DNA of 8,977 nucleotides, from positions 18,791 to 27,767 of the forward strand of contig PADU01000026.1 of the NCBI GenBank assembly GCA_002700485.1, written 5' to 3'. Below, piece after piece: positions 1 to 8,090 of the stretch; position 1 is the first letter of the stretch, and every line of letters begins with the position of its first letter. The notes beneath the pieces are model-generated. The model was not told the DNA's origin. It did not search any database and worked only from the letters and a program-made list of their open reading frames with translations. Source of the stretch: SAR116 cluster bacterium. GTDB taxonomy: Bacteria > Pseudomonadota > Alphaproteobacteria > Puniceispirillales > Puniceispirillaceae. A program made the position numbers and the translations under genes.

Positions 1-980
1 GCAACTTCAAATTCTTCGGTTACATGTTTGAGCAGAACTTTCAGCAGGTCAACAAGAGCTTGAGGTGCCTTTTCTCGTTTTTCCTGATGTTCAAACTGTG
101 GATAGTCAAGTTCTGGTATTTGCGCTGCTTGCTGCAGAATATGCAGTACTGGTTTCACCAGTTTACCTGTTTCTCCACCAGGGAATCCTCTGATTTTCCT
201 GAATTCAGCGGCAGTCTTTGGGTTCGAACCGGCGAGGTCAATCAATGTGTCATCACGCAACAGACGGTTGCGAGGCACATCACGTTTCTGTGCTTCTAAC
301 TCCCGCCACTGGGCGAGCTTGGCTAACCTGTTCACCATAGAGGGTTTTCCCCCTCTGAATTTGAGCCGCTTCCACATTGTTTCTGGAGCTGGTAGATATA
401 AAGATAGCGCCGAAAGAGATGCAAGTTCACTCTCCACCCATTCTGTCCGATTGGTTTCTTTCAGATGGGCCAGCATCCGCGGATAAATTTCTACAAGGTA
501 GATAACATCATCTGCTGCATATTCTACCTGTCTGTCTGTCAGCGGCCGTTCCATCCAATTGGTAAATCGTGATGATTTATCAATTGTTCGTCCTGTGTAA
601 TGCTGTACCAGCCTGTCATAGCCAACTTGATCCCCGAAGCCACAGACCATTGCTGCAATCTGTGTATCATAGATAGGAAAAGGCACTTGTCCTGTCAGAT
701 GGACGAAGATCTCCAAATCCTGACGCCCGGCATGAAAGACTTTTATGATGCTGGGATTCTGCATCAAATTGTAAAGCGCGGACATATCAATATCAGGGAC
801 CAGAGGGTCAACACATAATGTTGTTCCTGCCGCACTGAGCTGAACCAAGCATAATTTCGGATAGTAGGTGTTCTCACGCATGAATTCTGTGTCAATCGCC
901 ACAAATTCGGCACCCGACAGCTTTGAAAGCGCTGAGTTAAGTTCTTCGGTTGTCTCAATGAGCTGGGGTTCAGGATACAT
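1..980 (-). CDS. rnd: Ribonuclease D, 3' end beyond window
   Basis: This is a 3'-5' exoribonuclease of the DEDD superfamily that trims the 3' ends of tRNA precursors and other stable RNAs in the cytoplasm. The minus-strand frame opens at ATG 978-980 and runs without a stop to the window edge, giving 326 codons; E. coli RNase D has 375 residues, so roughly the last 50 are missing. The exonuclease motifs are all present: IDTEF (D30, E32) as Exo I, VFHAGRQDLEIF (D88) as Exo II, and YAADDVIYL (Y154, D158) as Exo III, the DEDDy arrangement. An HRDC domain follows at about residues 217-290, with LAKLAQWRELEAQ and PRNRLLRDDTL. An in-frame TAA lies 18 bases upstream of the ATG with no other ATG between, which fixes the start, although no strong Shine-Dalgarno sequence is visible. 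The gene is divergent from the eipB-like gene. The family call is secure; only the C-terminus is unseen. Confidence 0.95.
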   Translation of the reverse strand, partial: MYPEPQLIETTEELNSALSKLSGAEFVAIDTEFMRENTYYPKLCLVQLSAAGTTLCVDPLVPDIDMSALYNLMQNPSIIKVFHAGRQDLEIFVHLTGQVPFPIYDTQIAAMVCGFGDQVGYDRLVQHYTGRTIDKSSRFTNWMERPLTDRQVEYAADDVIYLVEIYPRMLAHLKETNRTEWVESELASLSALSLYLPAPETMWKRLKFRGGKPSMVNRLAKLAQWRELEAQKRDVPRNRLLRDDTLIDLAGSNPKTAAEFRKIRGFPGGETGKLVKPVLHILQQAAQIPELDYPQFEHQEKREKAPQALVDLLKVLLKHVTEEFEV

Positions 981-1095
981 GATGCAGAGTGTAGTGGTTT
1001 AAGGTGTCAACAGTAAAGCGTAACAGGGTGTGATCAGAGGTCTATTTTTTGCGATATGGTGAACAACTTATATCGAAGGGTGAATTTTCATTCAT

Positions 1096-1125
1096 TTGCT
1101 TGTTCTTTTCCATAAGTGTTATATG
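1096..1125 (+). promoter_or_regulatory. Candidate sigma-70-type promoter for the eipB-like gene
   Basis: TTGCTT (1096-1101) is followed after 17-18 bases by TTATAT/TATATG (1119-1125), in the divergent gap between rnd and the eipB-like gene and about 60 bases before its start codon. The match to TTGACA/TATAAT is only partial, so this is a position-supported guess. The promoter for rnd must also lie in this gap; a TTGACA reading leftward at 1010-1005 has no convincing -10 partner. Confidence 0.25.
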
Positions 1126-1183
1126 TGTATCAAAGTTACAGGAATTTTTTGGCTCAGGAATGTTGTGTGAGGAGCTTTGATTG

Positions 1184-2011
1184 ATGGTAAGGGTGGTTAC
1201 TAAGAATAGTATTAGGGCAGCATTAAGTGGCTTTGTCTTGCTTGTTTGTTCTGGTGTTCCGTTGGCAGCTGATGCTGTAGAGCTTGCAGCTCATGAAGCG
1301 ACCTACAATATGAGCCTTTTGTCTGTTGACCAAGATTCACAGATGGCCGGCATTAAGGGTAAGACCAGTTTTACTATCCGCAGGGATTGTGATGGCTGGA
1401 AATCATCTGAAAACTATGTCCTTGAGTTTGACTATCAGTCTGGCGAAACAGCTATCATGGCGTCTCATTTCTCTTCATGGGAGGAGCTTGCAGGACAGCT
1501 TTATTCGTTTGAAGTGCATGAGGGGTCAACATTTGACGATGAAAAGAAATTTAATGGTTATGCAAACCTGCCGCCGGTAGCAGAACGCGCTGAGGCGTTT
1601 TTCTCAATGCAGCCAGACACAGCTATGCCATTACCTGCTAAAGTCTTTTTTCCGGTTGCCCACACACGCGAGTTACTGGACAAAGCTGAAAAGGGTGGAA
1701 AGCTGTTTTCAGCCCATATTTTTTTCGGGGCTGAACCTGATCGCGCCTTGAAAAGAACCAGCTCTGTGATTGGTGCGCGTCAGGCGGTCAAGAATGAGGA
1801 TAGATTGGGGCAATTAGCAGCGCAGGATTACTATCCTATCCAAATCGCCTATTTCGACCCAAACAGCACTGAAGCAATTCCTGAATACGAAATTACTTTC
1901 CATATGCTTCCAAATGGCGTGGTGGCTTATTATGAGGTGGATTATGGCACATTTGCAATCGATGCGGAGCTGGTTGACGCCAAACCTCTGCCGCAGCCAA
2001 ATTGCTCATAG
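1184..2011 (+). CDS. eipB: EipB-like (DUF1849) periplasmic cell-envelope integrity protein
   Basis: This is a 275-residue protein resembling the EipB/DUF1849 family, periplasmic beta-rich proteins required for envelope integrity in Brucella; their biochemical activity is not settled. Residues 1-31 form a signal peptide: basic start (MVRVVTKNSIR), hydrophobic core (AALSGFVLLV) and a likely cleavage near PLAADA. The mature part opens with LAAHEATYNMSL, matching the family's typical L-x-x-H-x-A-x-Y start. It continues with KGKTSFTIRRDCDGW, FFPVAHTRELLDKA and a C-terminal EYEITFHMLPNGV. The mature protein has just two cysteines, C69 and C274 (third residue from the end of the reading frame), placed to form the disulfide described in Brucella EipB. 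AGGAG at 1170-1174 precedes both TTG 1181 and ATG 1184; I chose ATG. The gene is monocistronic, divergent from rnd and convergent with the ROK gene. The symbol is assigned by family resemblance, not by proven function. Confidence 0.85.
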   Translation: MVRVVTKNSIRAALSGFVLLVCSGVPLAADAVELAAHEATYNMSLLSVDQDSQMAGIKGKTSFTIRRDCDGWKSSENYVLEFDYQSGETAIMASHFSSWEELAGQLYSFEVHEGSTFDDEKKFNGYANLPPVAERAEAFFSMQPDTAMPLPAKVFFPVAHTRELLDKAEKGGKLFSAHIFFGAEPDRALKRTSSVIGARQAVKNEDRLGQLAAQDYYPIQIAYFDPNSTEAIPEYEITFHMLPNGVVAYYEVDYGTFAIDAELVDAKPLPQPNCS

Positions 2012-2030
2012 TTTCGGACGGTTATTTGGC
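1996..2030. terminator. Inverted repeat across the convergent gene ends
   Basis: GCCAAAT (1996-2002) and its exact reverse complement ATTTGGC (2024-2030) flank 21 bases that contain the stop codons of both convergent genes (TAG 2009-2011 on plus, TAA 2024-2022 on minus). The stem is only 7 bp, AT-rich in part, has a large loop and no T-run on either side, so it is a weak candidate for a shared terminator and could be chance. Confidence 0.25.
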
Positions 2031-2933
2031 GTAACAGCATAGATGTGCGGCGCCATGAAGATAGAGATGATCAGGGCACGGATTTGAAGTACGTAGGGGA
2101 ACGAGAATATCACTATTGACCGAGGAGCGAATATACCAAGGCCATTTGCGCGGGATATTTGTGAACAGCCGCTCACTTTTAGCCAGTATGCCACCGATAA
2201 GAATTATGTCAGGGTCAAGTAAACCAATTACCATTGCCAGCCCGCGTGAAATTCTATCCTCGATCACTTGCATTGCCGATTCAGCAACAATGTCGCCGGT
2301 TTCAGCTTGCTTTATGATGTTTTCTGCAGTCAATTTTTTTCCAGTCAGCAACTCATAATCATGGCTAAGGCCTTCAAGGCTGACAAAATGCTCAATACAG
2401 CCTGTTCGCCCGCAAACGCATTTCCGTCCTTCCAATTCATAATCCGCCGGCCAGGGAAGGGACAAATGTCCCCAGTCTCCAGCCAGCCCGTGTGGCCCGG
2501 AGAGAAGTTTGTCATAGACAATGATACCGCCACACACAGACTGATCTAAAGACAGCGCAAAAATGGTCGGTTTATTGTCAAGCTGAAGCACCGATCTGGC
2601 TGCCACAGCCAAGCATTGGCCATCTGAGGCCACAATAACGGAGTGATTCAGGGCCGCTTGCAAGTCACGGCGCAGCGTCTTCTGAGCAATAAGGGGGTGA
2701 TGGAGACTTGCAATCATCCCTGTCGATGTGGTTTCATGACCCTTCACTGACACGCCAAATGGTAACAGAATATCATATTTATCCAAACAATGTTTCAGCG
2801 TAGATTCCAGCTGAAAAAGGAGCTCTGAGTAGGTATCAGCAGGCTTGAACGAGAAGCTGTAAACAAAATCGCCATCATGATTAATGACAGCGATACTATT
2901 TTCACATGGGCTAAGCCGGATGCCACATTTCAT
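2022..2933 (-). CDS. ROK-family sugar kinase-like protein with degenerate ATP-binding motif
   Basis: This 303-residue protein has the length and order of ROK sugar kinases and looks closest to the fructokinase (Mak)/N-acetylglucosamine kinase type. The catalytic aspartate region is ASDGQCLAVAARS (D104). The ROK signature GLAGDWGH (149-156) keeps the zinc-ligand histidine H156 but has Asp where Glu is usual. The zinc site CVCGRTGCIE (C172, C174, C179) is intact, and LDPDIILIGG (239-248) is the C-terminal nucleotide-side motif. The N-terminus is unusual: where family members carry D-x-GGTK for ATP phosphate binding, this one reads GIRLSPCENSIAVI, so the Asp, both Gly and the Lys are gone. The second phosphate loop, normally GTGxGxG, reads LDQSVCGG. 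Kinase activity is therefore doubtful. It lacks the N-terminal helix-turn-helix of ROK repressors. AAAGGA sits about 10 bases before the ATG. It follows rpmG by 22 bases. The substrate cannot be named. Confidence 0.85.
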   Translation of the reverse strand: MKCGIRLSPCENSIAVINHDGDFVYSFSFKPADTYSELLFQLESTLKHCLDKYDILLPFGVSVKGHETTSTGMIASLHHPLIAQKTLRRDLQAALNHSVIVASDGQCLAVAARSVLQLDNKPTIFALSLDQSVCGGIIVYDKLLSGPHGLAGDWGHLSLPWPADYELEGRKCVCGRTGCIEHFVSLEGLSHDYELLTGKKLTAENIIKQAETGDIVAESAMQVIEDRISRGLAMVIGLLDPDIILIGGILAKSERLFTNIPRKWPWYIRSSVNSDILVPLRTSNPCPDHLYLHGAAHLCCYAK

Positions 2934-2955
2934 GGGCGACCGTCCTTTCGAGCCC

Positions 2956-3123
2956 TTATTTTATTTTGGCTTCTTTGAATAACACGTGTTTGCGAGCCTT
3001 AGGGTCATATTTTTTCAGCTCTAATTTTTCTGGCTTAGTCCGCGGGTTTTTCTTAGTGACATAGTAAAACCCTGTATCAGCAGTGCTGACGAGCTTAATT
3101 TGTAATGTTGCTGGCTTAGCCAT
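2956..3123 (-). CDS. rpmG: 50S ribosomal protein L33
   Basis: This is a 55-residue structural protein of the large ribosomal subunit. It begins [16 protein letters not shown] and contains [20 protein letters not shown] and [12 protein letters not shown], the classic Gram-negative L33 sequence. It is the cysteine-free form: the two CxxC zinc ligands of the C+ paralogue are absent. The frame is open up to 3141, but GGAG lies 6 bases upstream of the ATG at 3121-3123. The family's conserved MAK start also falls there, so the extra upstream residues are rejected. An adjacent ATG one codon earlier is possible but less well spaced. It sits 115 bases downstream of rnr and 22 bases before the ROK gene. 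Identification is firm. Confidence 0.97.
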   Translation of the reverse strand: MAKPATLQIKLVSTADTGFYYVTKKNPRTKPEKLELKKYDPKARKHVLFKEAKIK

Positions 3124-3163
3124 CATCCACTCCATAAACAACCAGAAATCTTGCAGACGATGG

Positions 3164-3192
3164 TGTATGCGTTAGAATCGTGCCAAAGTCAA
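3164..3192 (-). promoter_or_regulatory. Candidate rpmG promoter
   Basis: On the minus strand, TTGACT (3192-3187) is followed after exactly 17 bases by CATACA (3169-3164), about 40 bases before the rpmG start codon and inside the 115-base gap after rnr. The -35 is good, the -10 weak. An rpmG-specific promoter would make biological sense because ribosomal proteins need higher expression than RNase R. Confidence 0.35.
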
Positions 3193-3238
3193 GTTGTCTA
3201 CGACAAAAAGCGCTTCAACATGAGGAATGACTGACAGC

Positions 3239-5458
3239 TTAGCGTCTGCGCCGTCTAGCTGATTTGTGTCGTCCTTTGGACCGTCTTTTATATTTTTCCT
3301 GAAGGGACCGTGCTGTCTCTGCCTGCTGAGAGCCACCTGATATCCAACTAAGGCTGATGTCGCCGCTGACAGGGGCAATATTTTCAAGGCGGCATAGTAA
3401 TTTGTCACCAAGTCGAAATAGCCAGCCATGATTGCGTCCAAGTAACATCATACCGCCGGCAACAATTTCGTAAAAATCATCTGGCAGGGTCCGCCTTGGC
3501 ACAAACCCTTCACTGGCTCCATCATCCAGCTTCACAAATAAACCGGACTTGATCAGACCCGTTATAATCACTTCAAACTCTGTGATTGTCTTATGGTTGA
3601 GAATCTGCGCAGCCAGTCGTGCGGTTGTGCGCCGTTCAGCTTTTGCAGCAGCTTGTTCTGTCTGGCTGATGGCTGCGCATATTTCATTTAATTTTTCTCT
3701 GCTCGCTGACGACCTGCTGACTTTTTTGCCAGTCATAATCTTTATCAGGCCGCGATGTACCAAAAGATCAGCATAGCGGCGGATAGGAGAGGTAAAATGT
3801 GCATAACGTGTGAGTCCCAGCCCATAGTGACCGATATTATCCGGTGAATAAACAGCTCGTGACTGACAGCGCAGAACAGCCTCATTCACAGCTGTTTCAG
3901 AATCTGTGTCTTTTACTTTCATCAGCAGTTTGTTAAATCTGTGCGGGGTCATGACCTGGCCCTTGGCGAATGGCAAAGACAGCGCGTCTGTCAGTTCGTG
4001 TAAGCTGACTATTTTTTCTGGGTCAGGCTGATCATGTATTCGGTAGACACAGCTTTCCCCAGCCTGTTCCAGTGTTTCGGCAGCACATGTATTGGCGGCG
4101 ATCATGAATTCCTCAATAAGTTGATGTGCTTCCTCTTGATGATGCTCGGTAACGCTGACCGGCTGATCTGTCTCATCAAATTGGATCCGGGCTTCGCTAA
4201 GATTCAAGTTCAATGTACCGCGCCGGTTTCGTGATTTATGAAGTGCACGAAACGCGCCAATTAAATGATGAAGTATGCCTGGTGTGACTTTACAATCAGC
4301 CTCATCAAGGCTGCCTTCTATGACCTGTTGAACTAGTGTGTAGGTCAGGCGGGCAGATGACCTGATGAGTGCCTGAAAAAATTTATGTGATTGCTTGTTT
4401 CCTGCGCTGTCTATTATCATTTCAACTGCCAGACAGGCTCTATCTTCATGCGGGCGCAAAGAACATAAGCCGTTTGACAATGCTTCTGGCAGCATGGGCA
4501 CTACGGTGCCTGGCAGATATACCGAATTGCCGCGCTGTCTGGCTTCCTTGTCTAAAATGTCGCCGTTTTTCACATAGGTGCTTACATCTGCAATAGCAAC
4601 AATGATGCGCCAGCAATTTTCTGGGGCGGGTTCAGCAAAGACGGCATCATCAAAGTCTTTGGCATCTTCGCCGTCTATTGTTACAAGAGGTACAGCGCGT
4701 AAATCTTCTCGATTGCCTAACTCTGGCAAAGAGGCGGCTGCTGCTGCGTCCTCCATCTCTTCAGTGAAGACATGACGCAAGTCAAATTCAGCGATGGCTA
4801 ACGCTGTAAAGGAATGTGTGCTGTTAATTGAGCCAAGGTTGCGCAAAGGATGGGCAACAAAGTGATACCCGTTTTCCTTTACTAATTCTGCTTCCAGAAG
4901 GTCATCTTCAGAAAATGTCAGGTTGAGCTTGTTTCTGATCGGAATATCTTTCTTGCCGCCCTTTTCAGCTGGCACAAGAACCCAGCGGGGCTTTTTGGTT
5001 TTGCTTATATTCACAGCTTGCCCGAAAATGTGGCTCTGCCCCTTTGGCAATATGCGTATTAGCTCTGCCTTACAGTTTAGTTCATCCAGGCTCAGCCTCA
5101 GCCGTGCAAGCACGCGGTCACCTCGCTGCATAGCCTTGCCAGGTTTGGTTGAAGGCAGGATCGTAATTATTGGGCTTTCCTGCTCATCTCTATCAGAAAG
5201 CCTGGCCTGAGCATAACCATCATGATCAATCGAGATAACCTGCAGCAGGCTAATTGCTGGCATTTTGGACGCCTTATTTAAGTGTGCAGTGGTATTATCT
5301 GTTGCCAGACGATGAAGCCTGGCTCGCAATTCTGCACGTTGCTGAGGGGAAATACCAAAGGCTTTTGCTATCTCGCGCAGTTTTGGTGGTGTGGAGCTGG
5401 CCGTAATAAAAGCACTTAGTGCATCATCGTCAGGCATGGTTGGGCGTTGTTTTGTCAC
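3239..5458 (-). CDS. rnr: Ribonuclease R
   Basis: This is a processive 3'-5' exoribonuclease of the RNB family (739 residues) that degrades structured RNA and takes part in rRNA quality control and, in many bacteria, tmRNA-linked decay. Domains in order: an N-terminal winged-helix-like segment (about 12-52, with LREIAKAFGISPQQRAELRARL), two cold-shock/OB domains (about 70-205), and the RNB catalytic domain (about 250-575). The RNB domain holds TIDGEDAKDFDDAV, whose D262, D268, D270 and D271 form the metal site, then YLPGTVVPMLPE (314-325) and HFTSPIRRYADLLVHR (554-569). An S1 domain follows (about 627-706), then a basic tail rich in Lys/Arg (720-739) ending in five arginines. The start is GTG 5456-5458, 7 bases after the topA stop; an in-frame ATG at codon 8 lacks a ribosome-binding site, and the longer form fits the usual family N-terminus. 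Probably co-transcribed with topA. Confidence 0.96.
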   Translation of the reverse strand: MTKQRPTMPDDDALSAFITASSTPPKLREIAKAFGISPQQRAELRARLHRLATDNTTAHLNKASKMPAISLLQVISIDHDGYAQARLSDRDEQESPIITILPSTKPGKAMQRGDRVLARLRLSLDELNCKAELIRILPKGQSHIFGQAVNISKTKKPRWVLVPAEKGGKKDIPIRNKLNLTFSEDDLLEAELVKENGYHFVAHPLRNLGSINSTHSFTALAIAEFDLRHVFTEEMEDAAAAASLPELGNREDLRAVPLVTIDGEDAKDFDDAVFAEPAPENCWRIIVAIADVSTYVKNGDILDKEARQRGNSVYLPGTVVPMLPEALSNGLCSLRPHEDRACLAVEMIIDSAGNKQSHKFFQALIRSSARLTYTLVQQVIEGSLDEADCKVTPGILHHLIGAFRALHKSRNRRGTLNLNLSEARIQFDETDQPVSVTEHHQEEAHQLIEEFMIAANTCAAETLEQAGESCVYRIHDQPDPEKIVSLHELTDALSLPFAKGQVMTPHRFNKLLMKVKDTDSETAVNEAVLRCQSRAVYSPDNIGHYGLGLTRYAHFTSPIRRYADLLVHRGLIKIMTGKKVSRSSASREKLNEICAAISQTEQAAAKAERRTTARLAAQILNHKTITEFEVIITGLIKSGLFVKLDDGASEGFVPRRTLPDDFYEIVAGGMMLLGRNHGWLFRLGDKLLCRLENIAPVSGDISLSWISGGSQQAETARSLQEKYKRRSKGRHKSARRRRR

Positions 5459-5465
5459 TGCTCAC

Positions 5466-8051
5466 TCAGCCTGATTTTATCTTAGTTCTTACCTTTGTCG
5501 TCTTCGTTTTTACCTTTGCTTTGCCTTTTGTTTTTTTGACCTTTGACTTCTTTTCTGGCTGGGCAGCTTTTGCTGCTAAAATTTCGAGAGCGTCAGTCAA
5601 TGTCACGCTATCCATCTGCAGTGTCTTAGGCATGTGAGCACGCAGCTTGTTATGCTCAAAATATGGCCCAAAGCGGCCACGTTTCAAATGAACTTCACCG
5701 CCATCTGGATGCTCTCCAAGAAAGCGCCCTGCTGTTTTTGCTGCTTCAGCTAGCAAATCAACAGCTCTGTTGATGCCAACGCTCAATAAATCATCACCCT
5801 CTTTCAGGCTGGTAAATTTTCCCTGATATTTCAGGTAAGGTCCATAGCGGCCGAGACCCGCTTGGATCATGTCGGATGTCTGCGGATGCAGACCGATATC
5901 GCGGGGTAGGGATAATAGACCAAGTGCATAGTCCAAATCAACATCCAAGAGAAGCTTTCCCTTTGGCACAGAAGATCTCTTAGGCTTTTTCACTTCTTCA
6001 CCGCCAAGCTGTACATAAGACCCGTAAGGCCCCTTTTTCAGATAAACTGGAAGCTGATTGACCGGATCTGTGCCTAGTAATTTATCATCATCCAGTTCCT
6101 GCCCCTCATCATCACCACTTTCACCAGCAGCAACAATCTGACGCGTATACCGACAGTCTGGGTAATTATTGCAGCCAATGAAGGGACCAAACTTACCAAG
6201 TTTGAGTTCAAGATGTCCTGTTCCGCATTTGCTGCAGATACGCTGAATTTCACCGTTTTCATCTGGTGTGAAAAACAGTTTTTCAAGCTCACTGTCTAGT
6301 GTCTTCATGACATCTGGCACAGAAAGTGTCATTGCCTTTTCTATTGCAACAGCAAAATCAACCCAGAATTGCTTCAATAGCGCCCGCCAGTCCATTTTGC
6401 CGTCTGAGACTTGATCCAACTTTGCTTCAAGCGCAGCTGTGAAGTCGTACTCAACATAGCGGGTAAAGAAATTCTCTAAAAATGTAGAGACGATGCGCCC
6501 GCGATGTTCCGGTATAAATCGTTTGCCGTCCTTAAGCACATAGCCACGTTTTTCGATGACCTGCATAATGCTGGCATAAGTGGAAGGACGGCCAATACCC
6601 AGTTCTTCCATTCGTTTTACCAGACTGGCATCAGTATACCGTGGTGGTGGCTGGGTAAAATGCTGTTCTGGATGAACCTGCTGAACCGCTATATTCTGGC
6701 CCTGGCGCAAAGGTGGCAGAATTCGGTTTTGCGGGTCAGCTGATTTATCTTCCTGATCATCACGATCTTCTCGATAGATTTTCATGAACCCATCAAAAAT
6801 AATGACTGAACCGTTTGCCCGCATTGTTAGATGATCTGTAGTCGCGCTTAAATCCGCAGCGGTCTGGTCAAGCTGTGCATCTGCCATTTGACTCGCAATA
6901 GTGCGCTTCCAAATCAGCTCATAAAGGCGAAACTGATCAAAATCCAGACATTTGCTTATCTCATCGGGATTTCGCCATATAGATGTAGGCCGGATCGCCT
7001 CGTGAGCTTCTTGTGCATTGGCTGCCTTTGATTTGTAAACACGCGGCTTTTCTGGTACAAACTTAGTCCCGATTGTTTGCTCAATAGCCTCCCTTATCTG
7101 ACCGATGGCCTCAAAGCTGATTTGCACACCATCTGTACGCATATAGGTTATCAGTCCGGTTGTCTCACTGCCCAGATTAATGCCTTCATATAACTTCTGC
7201 GCAATTTGCATTGTCCGGCTGGCAGAAAACCCAAGTTTACGTGATGCTTCCTGTTGCAGGGTTGATGTCGTAAAGGGTGGGGAAGGGCGCCGCTTTATCC
7301 TTTTTGTTTCAATCGCAGAGACTTGCCAGTTTGCTGCTTCGATGCGTTGCTGTGCGGCACTAGCCTGCGCTTTTGTGGCAAGACTTAGCTTATCAAGCTT
7401 TTGTCCGTCAAGGTGGGTCAGCCGCGCTGAGAGGTTACCGCCATCTGTTGTCATGAAATCAGTATCCACTGACCAGAACTCATCTGTTAGAAAGGCTTCG
7501 ATTTCACTTTCACGTTCGCAGATGAGGCGCAGAGCTACTGATTGTACGCGGCCGGCCGAACGTGACCCGGGTAATTTACGCCACAATACAGGAGACAGGC
7601 TGAAGCCGATCAAATGATCCAATGCGCGCCGGGCCAGATAAGCTTCGATCAAATCAATGTCTAGTTCACGCGGGCTGGTGATTGCTTTGGTAATTGCCGT
7701 TTTGGTAATTTCATTAAATACAACCCGCTCATAGGGGATATCACGTGTTTTATTATTTTGTTTCAGCAGCTCACAGACATGCCAGCTGATGGCCTCTCCT
7801 TCCCTGTCGGGGTCAGTCGCGAGGATCAGCCGGTCGGCACCGTTCAGCGCTTCACTGATATCACGCATACGTTGCCCGCCTGAATCAGACATTTGCCAGC
7901 TCATCTCAAAATCCTGATCAGGCTTCACAGAACCATCTTTAGATGGCAGGTCTCGAACGTGGCCATAAGAGGCGAGAACCGTATAGTTCTCACCCAGATA
8001 GCGGTTAATTGTTTTGGCCTTTGCTGGCGATTCGACCACCACGACTTTCAT
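5466..8051 (-). CDS. topA: DNA topoisomerase I (type IA, omega protein)
   Basis: This enzyme relaxes negative supercoils by cutting and passing one DNA strand through a 5'-phosphotyrosine intermediate. It has 861 residues, close to the E. coli enzyme (865). The TOPRIM domain starts at VVVVESPAKAKTI (E7) and carries DPDREGE (80-86) with the metal-binding acidic residues. The strand-gripping motif SAGRVQSVALRLICERE is at 165-181, and the active-site region GLITYMRTDG gives Y303 and R305. EELGIGRPSTYA (482-493) is typical of domain II-IV. The C-terminal part has one tetracysteine zinc ribbon (C606, C609, C627, C633). Three cysteine-free topoisomerase repeats follow, recognised by KKGPYGSYV (672-680), GRYGPYLKY (734-742) and RGRFGPYF (791-798), and then a lysine-rich tail (about 833-859). 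AAGGG lies 9 bases before the ATG. rnr begins 7 bases after its stop; the dprA remnant lies 63 bases upstream. Confidence 0.98.
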   Translation of the reverse strand: MKVVVVESPAKAKTINRYLGENYTVLASYGHVRDLPSKDGSVKPDQDFEMSWQMSDSGGQRMRDISEALNGADRLILATDPDREGEAISWHVCELLKQNNKTRDIPYERVVFNEITKTAITKAITSPRELDIDLIEAYLARRALDHLIGFSLSPVLWRKLPGSRSAGRVQSVALRLICERESEIEAFLTDEFWSVDTDFMTTDGGNLSARLTHLDGQKLDKLSLATKAQASAAQQRIEAANWQVSAIETKRIKRRPSPPFTTSTLQQEASRKLGFSASRTMQIAQKLYEGINLGSETTGLITYMRTDGVQISFEAIGQIREAIEQTIGTKFVPEKPRVYKSKAANAQEAHEAIRPTSIWRNPDEISKCLDFDQFRLYELIWKRTIASQMADAQLDQTAADLSATTDHLTMRANGSVIIFDGFMKIYREDRDDQEDKSADPQNRILPPLRQGQNIAVQQVHPEQHFTQPPPRYTDASLVKRMEELGIGRPSTYASIMQVIEKRGYVLKDGKRFIPEHRGRIVSTFLENFFTRYVEYDFTAALEAKLDQVSDGKMDWRALLKQFWVDFAVAIEKAMTLSVPDVMKTLDSELEKLFFTPDENGEIQRICSKCGTGHLELKLGKFGPFIGCNNYPDCRYTRQIVAAGESGDDEGQELDDDKLLGTDPVNQLPVYLKKGPYGSYVQLGGEEVKKPKRSSVPKGKLLLDVDLDYALGLLSLPRDIGLHPQTSDMIQAGLGRYGPYLKYQGKFTSLKEGDDLLSVGINRAVDLLAEAAKTAGRFLGEHPDGGEVHLKRGRFGPYFEHNKLRAHMPKTLQMDSVTLTDALEILAAKAAQPEKKSKVKKTKGKAKVKTKTTKVRTKIKSG

Positions 8052-8090
8052 CTGTTGTAACCCTTTATCTGGTTTATTGATGGTCGTGGC

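Noticed and set aside
764..958. Minus-strand 64-codon frame inside rnd
   Set aside because: It is a frame-shifted shadow of the RNase D exonuclease domain, which carries all the catalytic motifs in the main frame.
1005..1010. Perfect TTGACA on the minus strand upstream of rnd
   Set aside because: At 17 bases spacing the next hexamer is CTGCAT, nearly at the start codon; without a -10 box it was not called a promoter.
3200..3225. Small hairpin TTGTC-GTA-GACAA after rnr, considered as a terminator
   Set aside because: Only 5 base pairs, and the T-run comes before the stem on the coding strand instead of after it.
3172..3441. Minus-strand 89-codon frame extending past the rnr stop
   Set aside because: Most of it overlaps the RNase R S1 domain and basic tail in another frame, and the part beyond resembles nothing I recognise.
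7180..7617. Plus-strand 145-codon frame, the longest antisense frame over topA
   Set aside because: It is opposite the conserved active-site half of topoisomerase I and has no family resemblance; the long opening follows from topA codon use.
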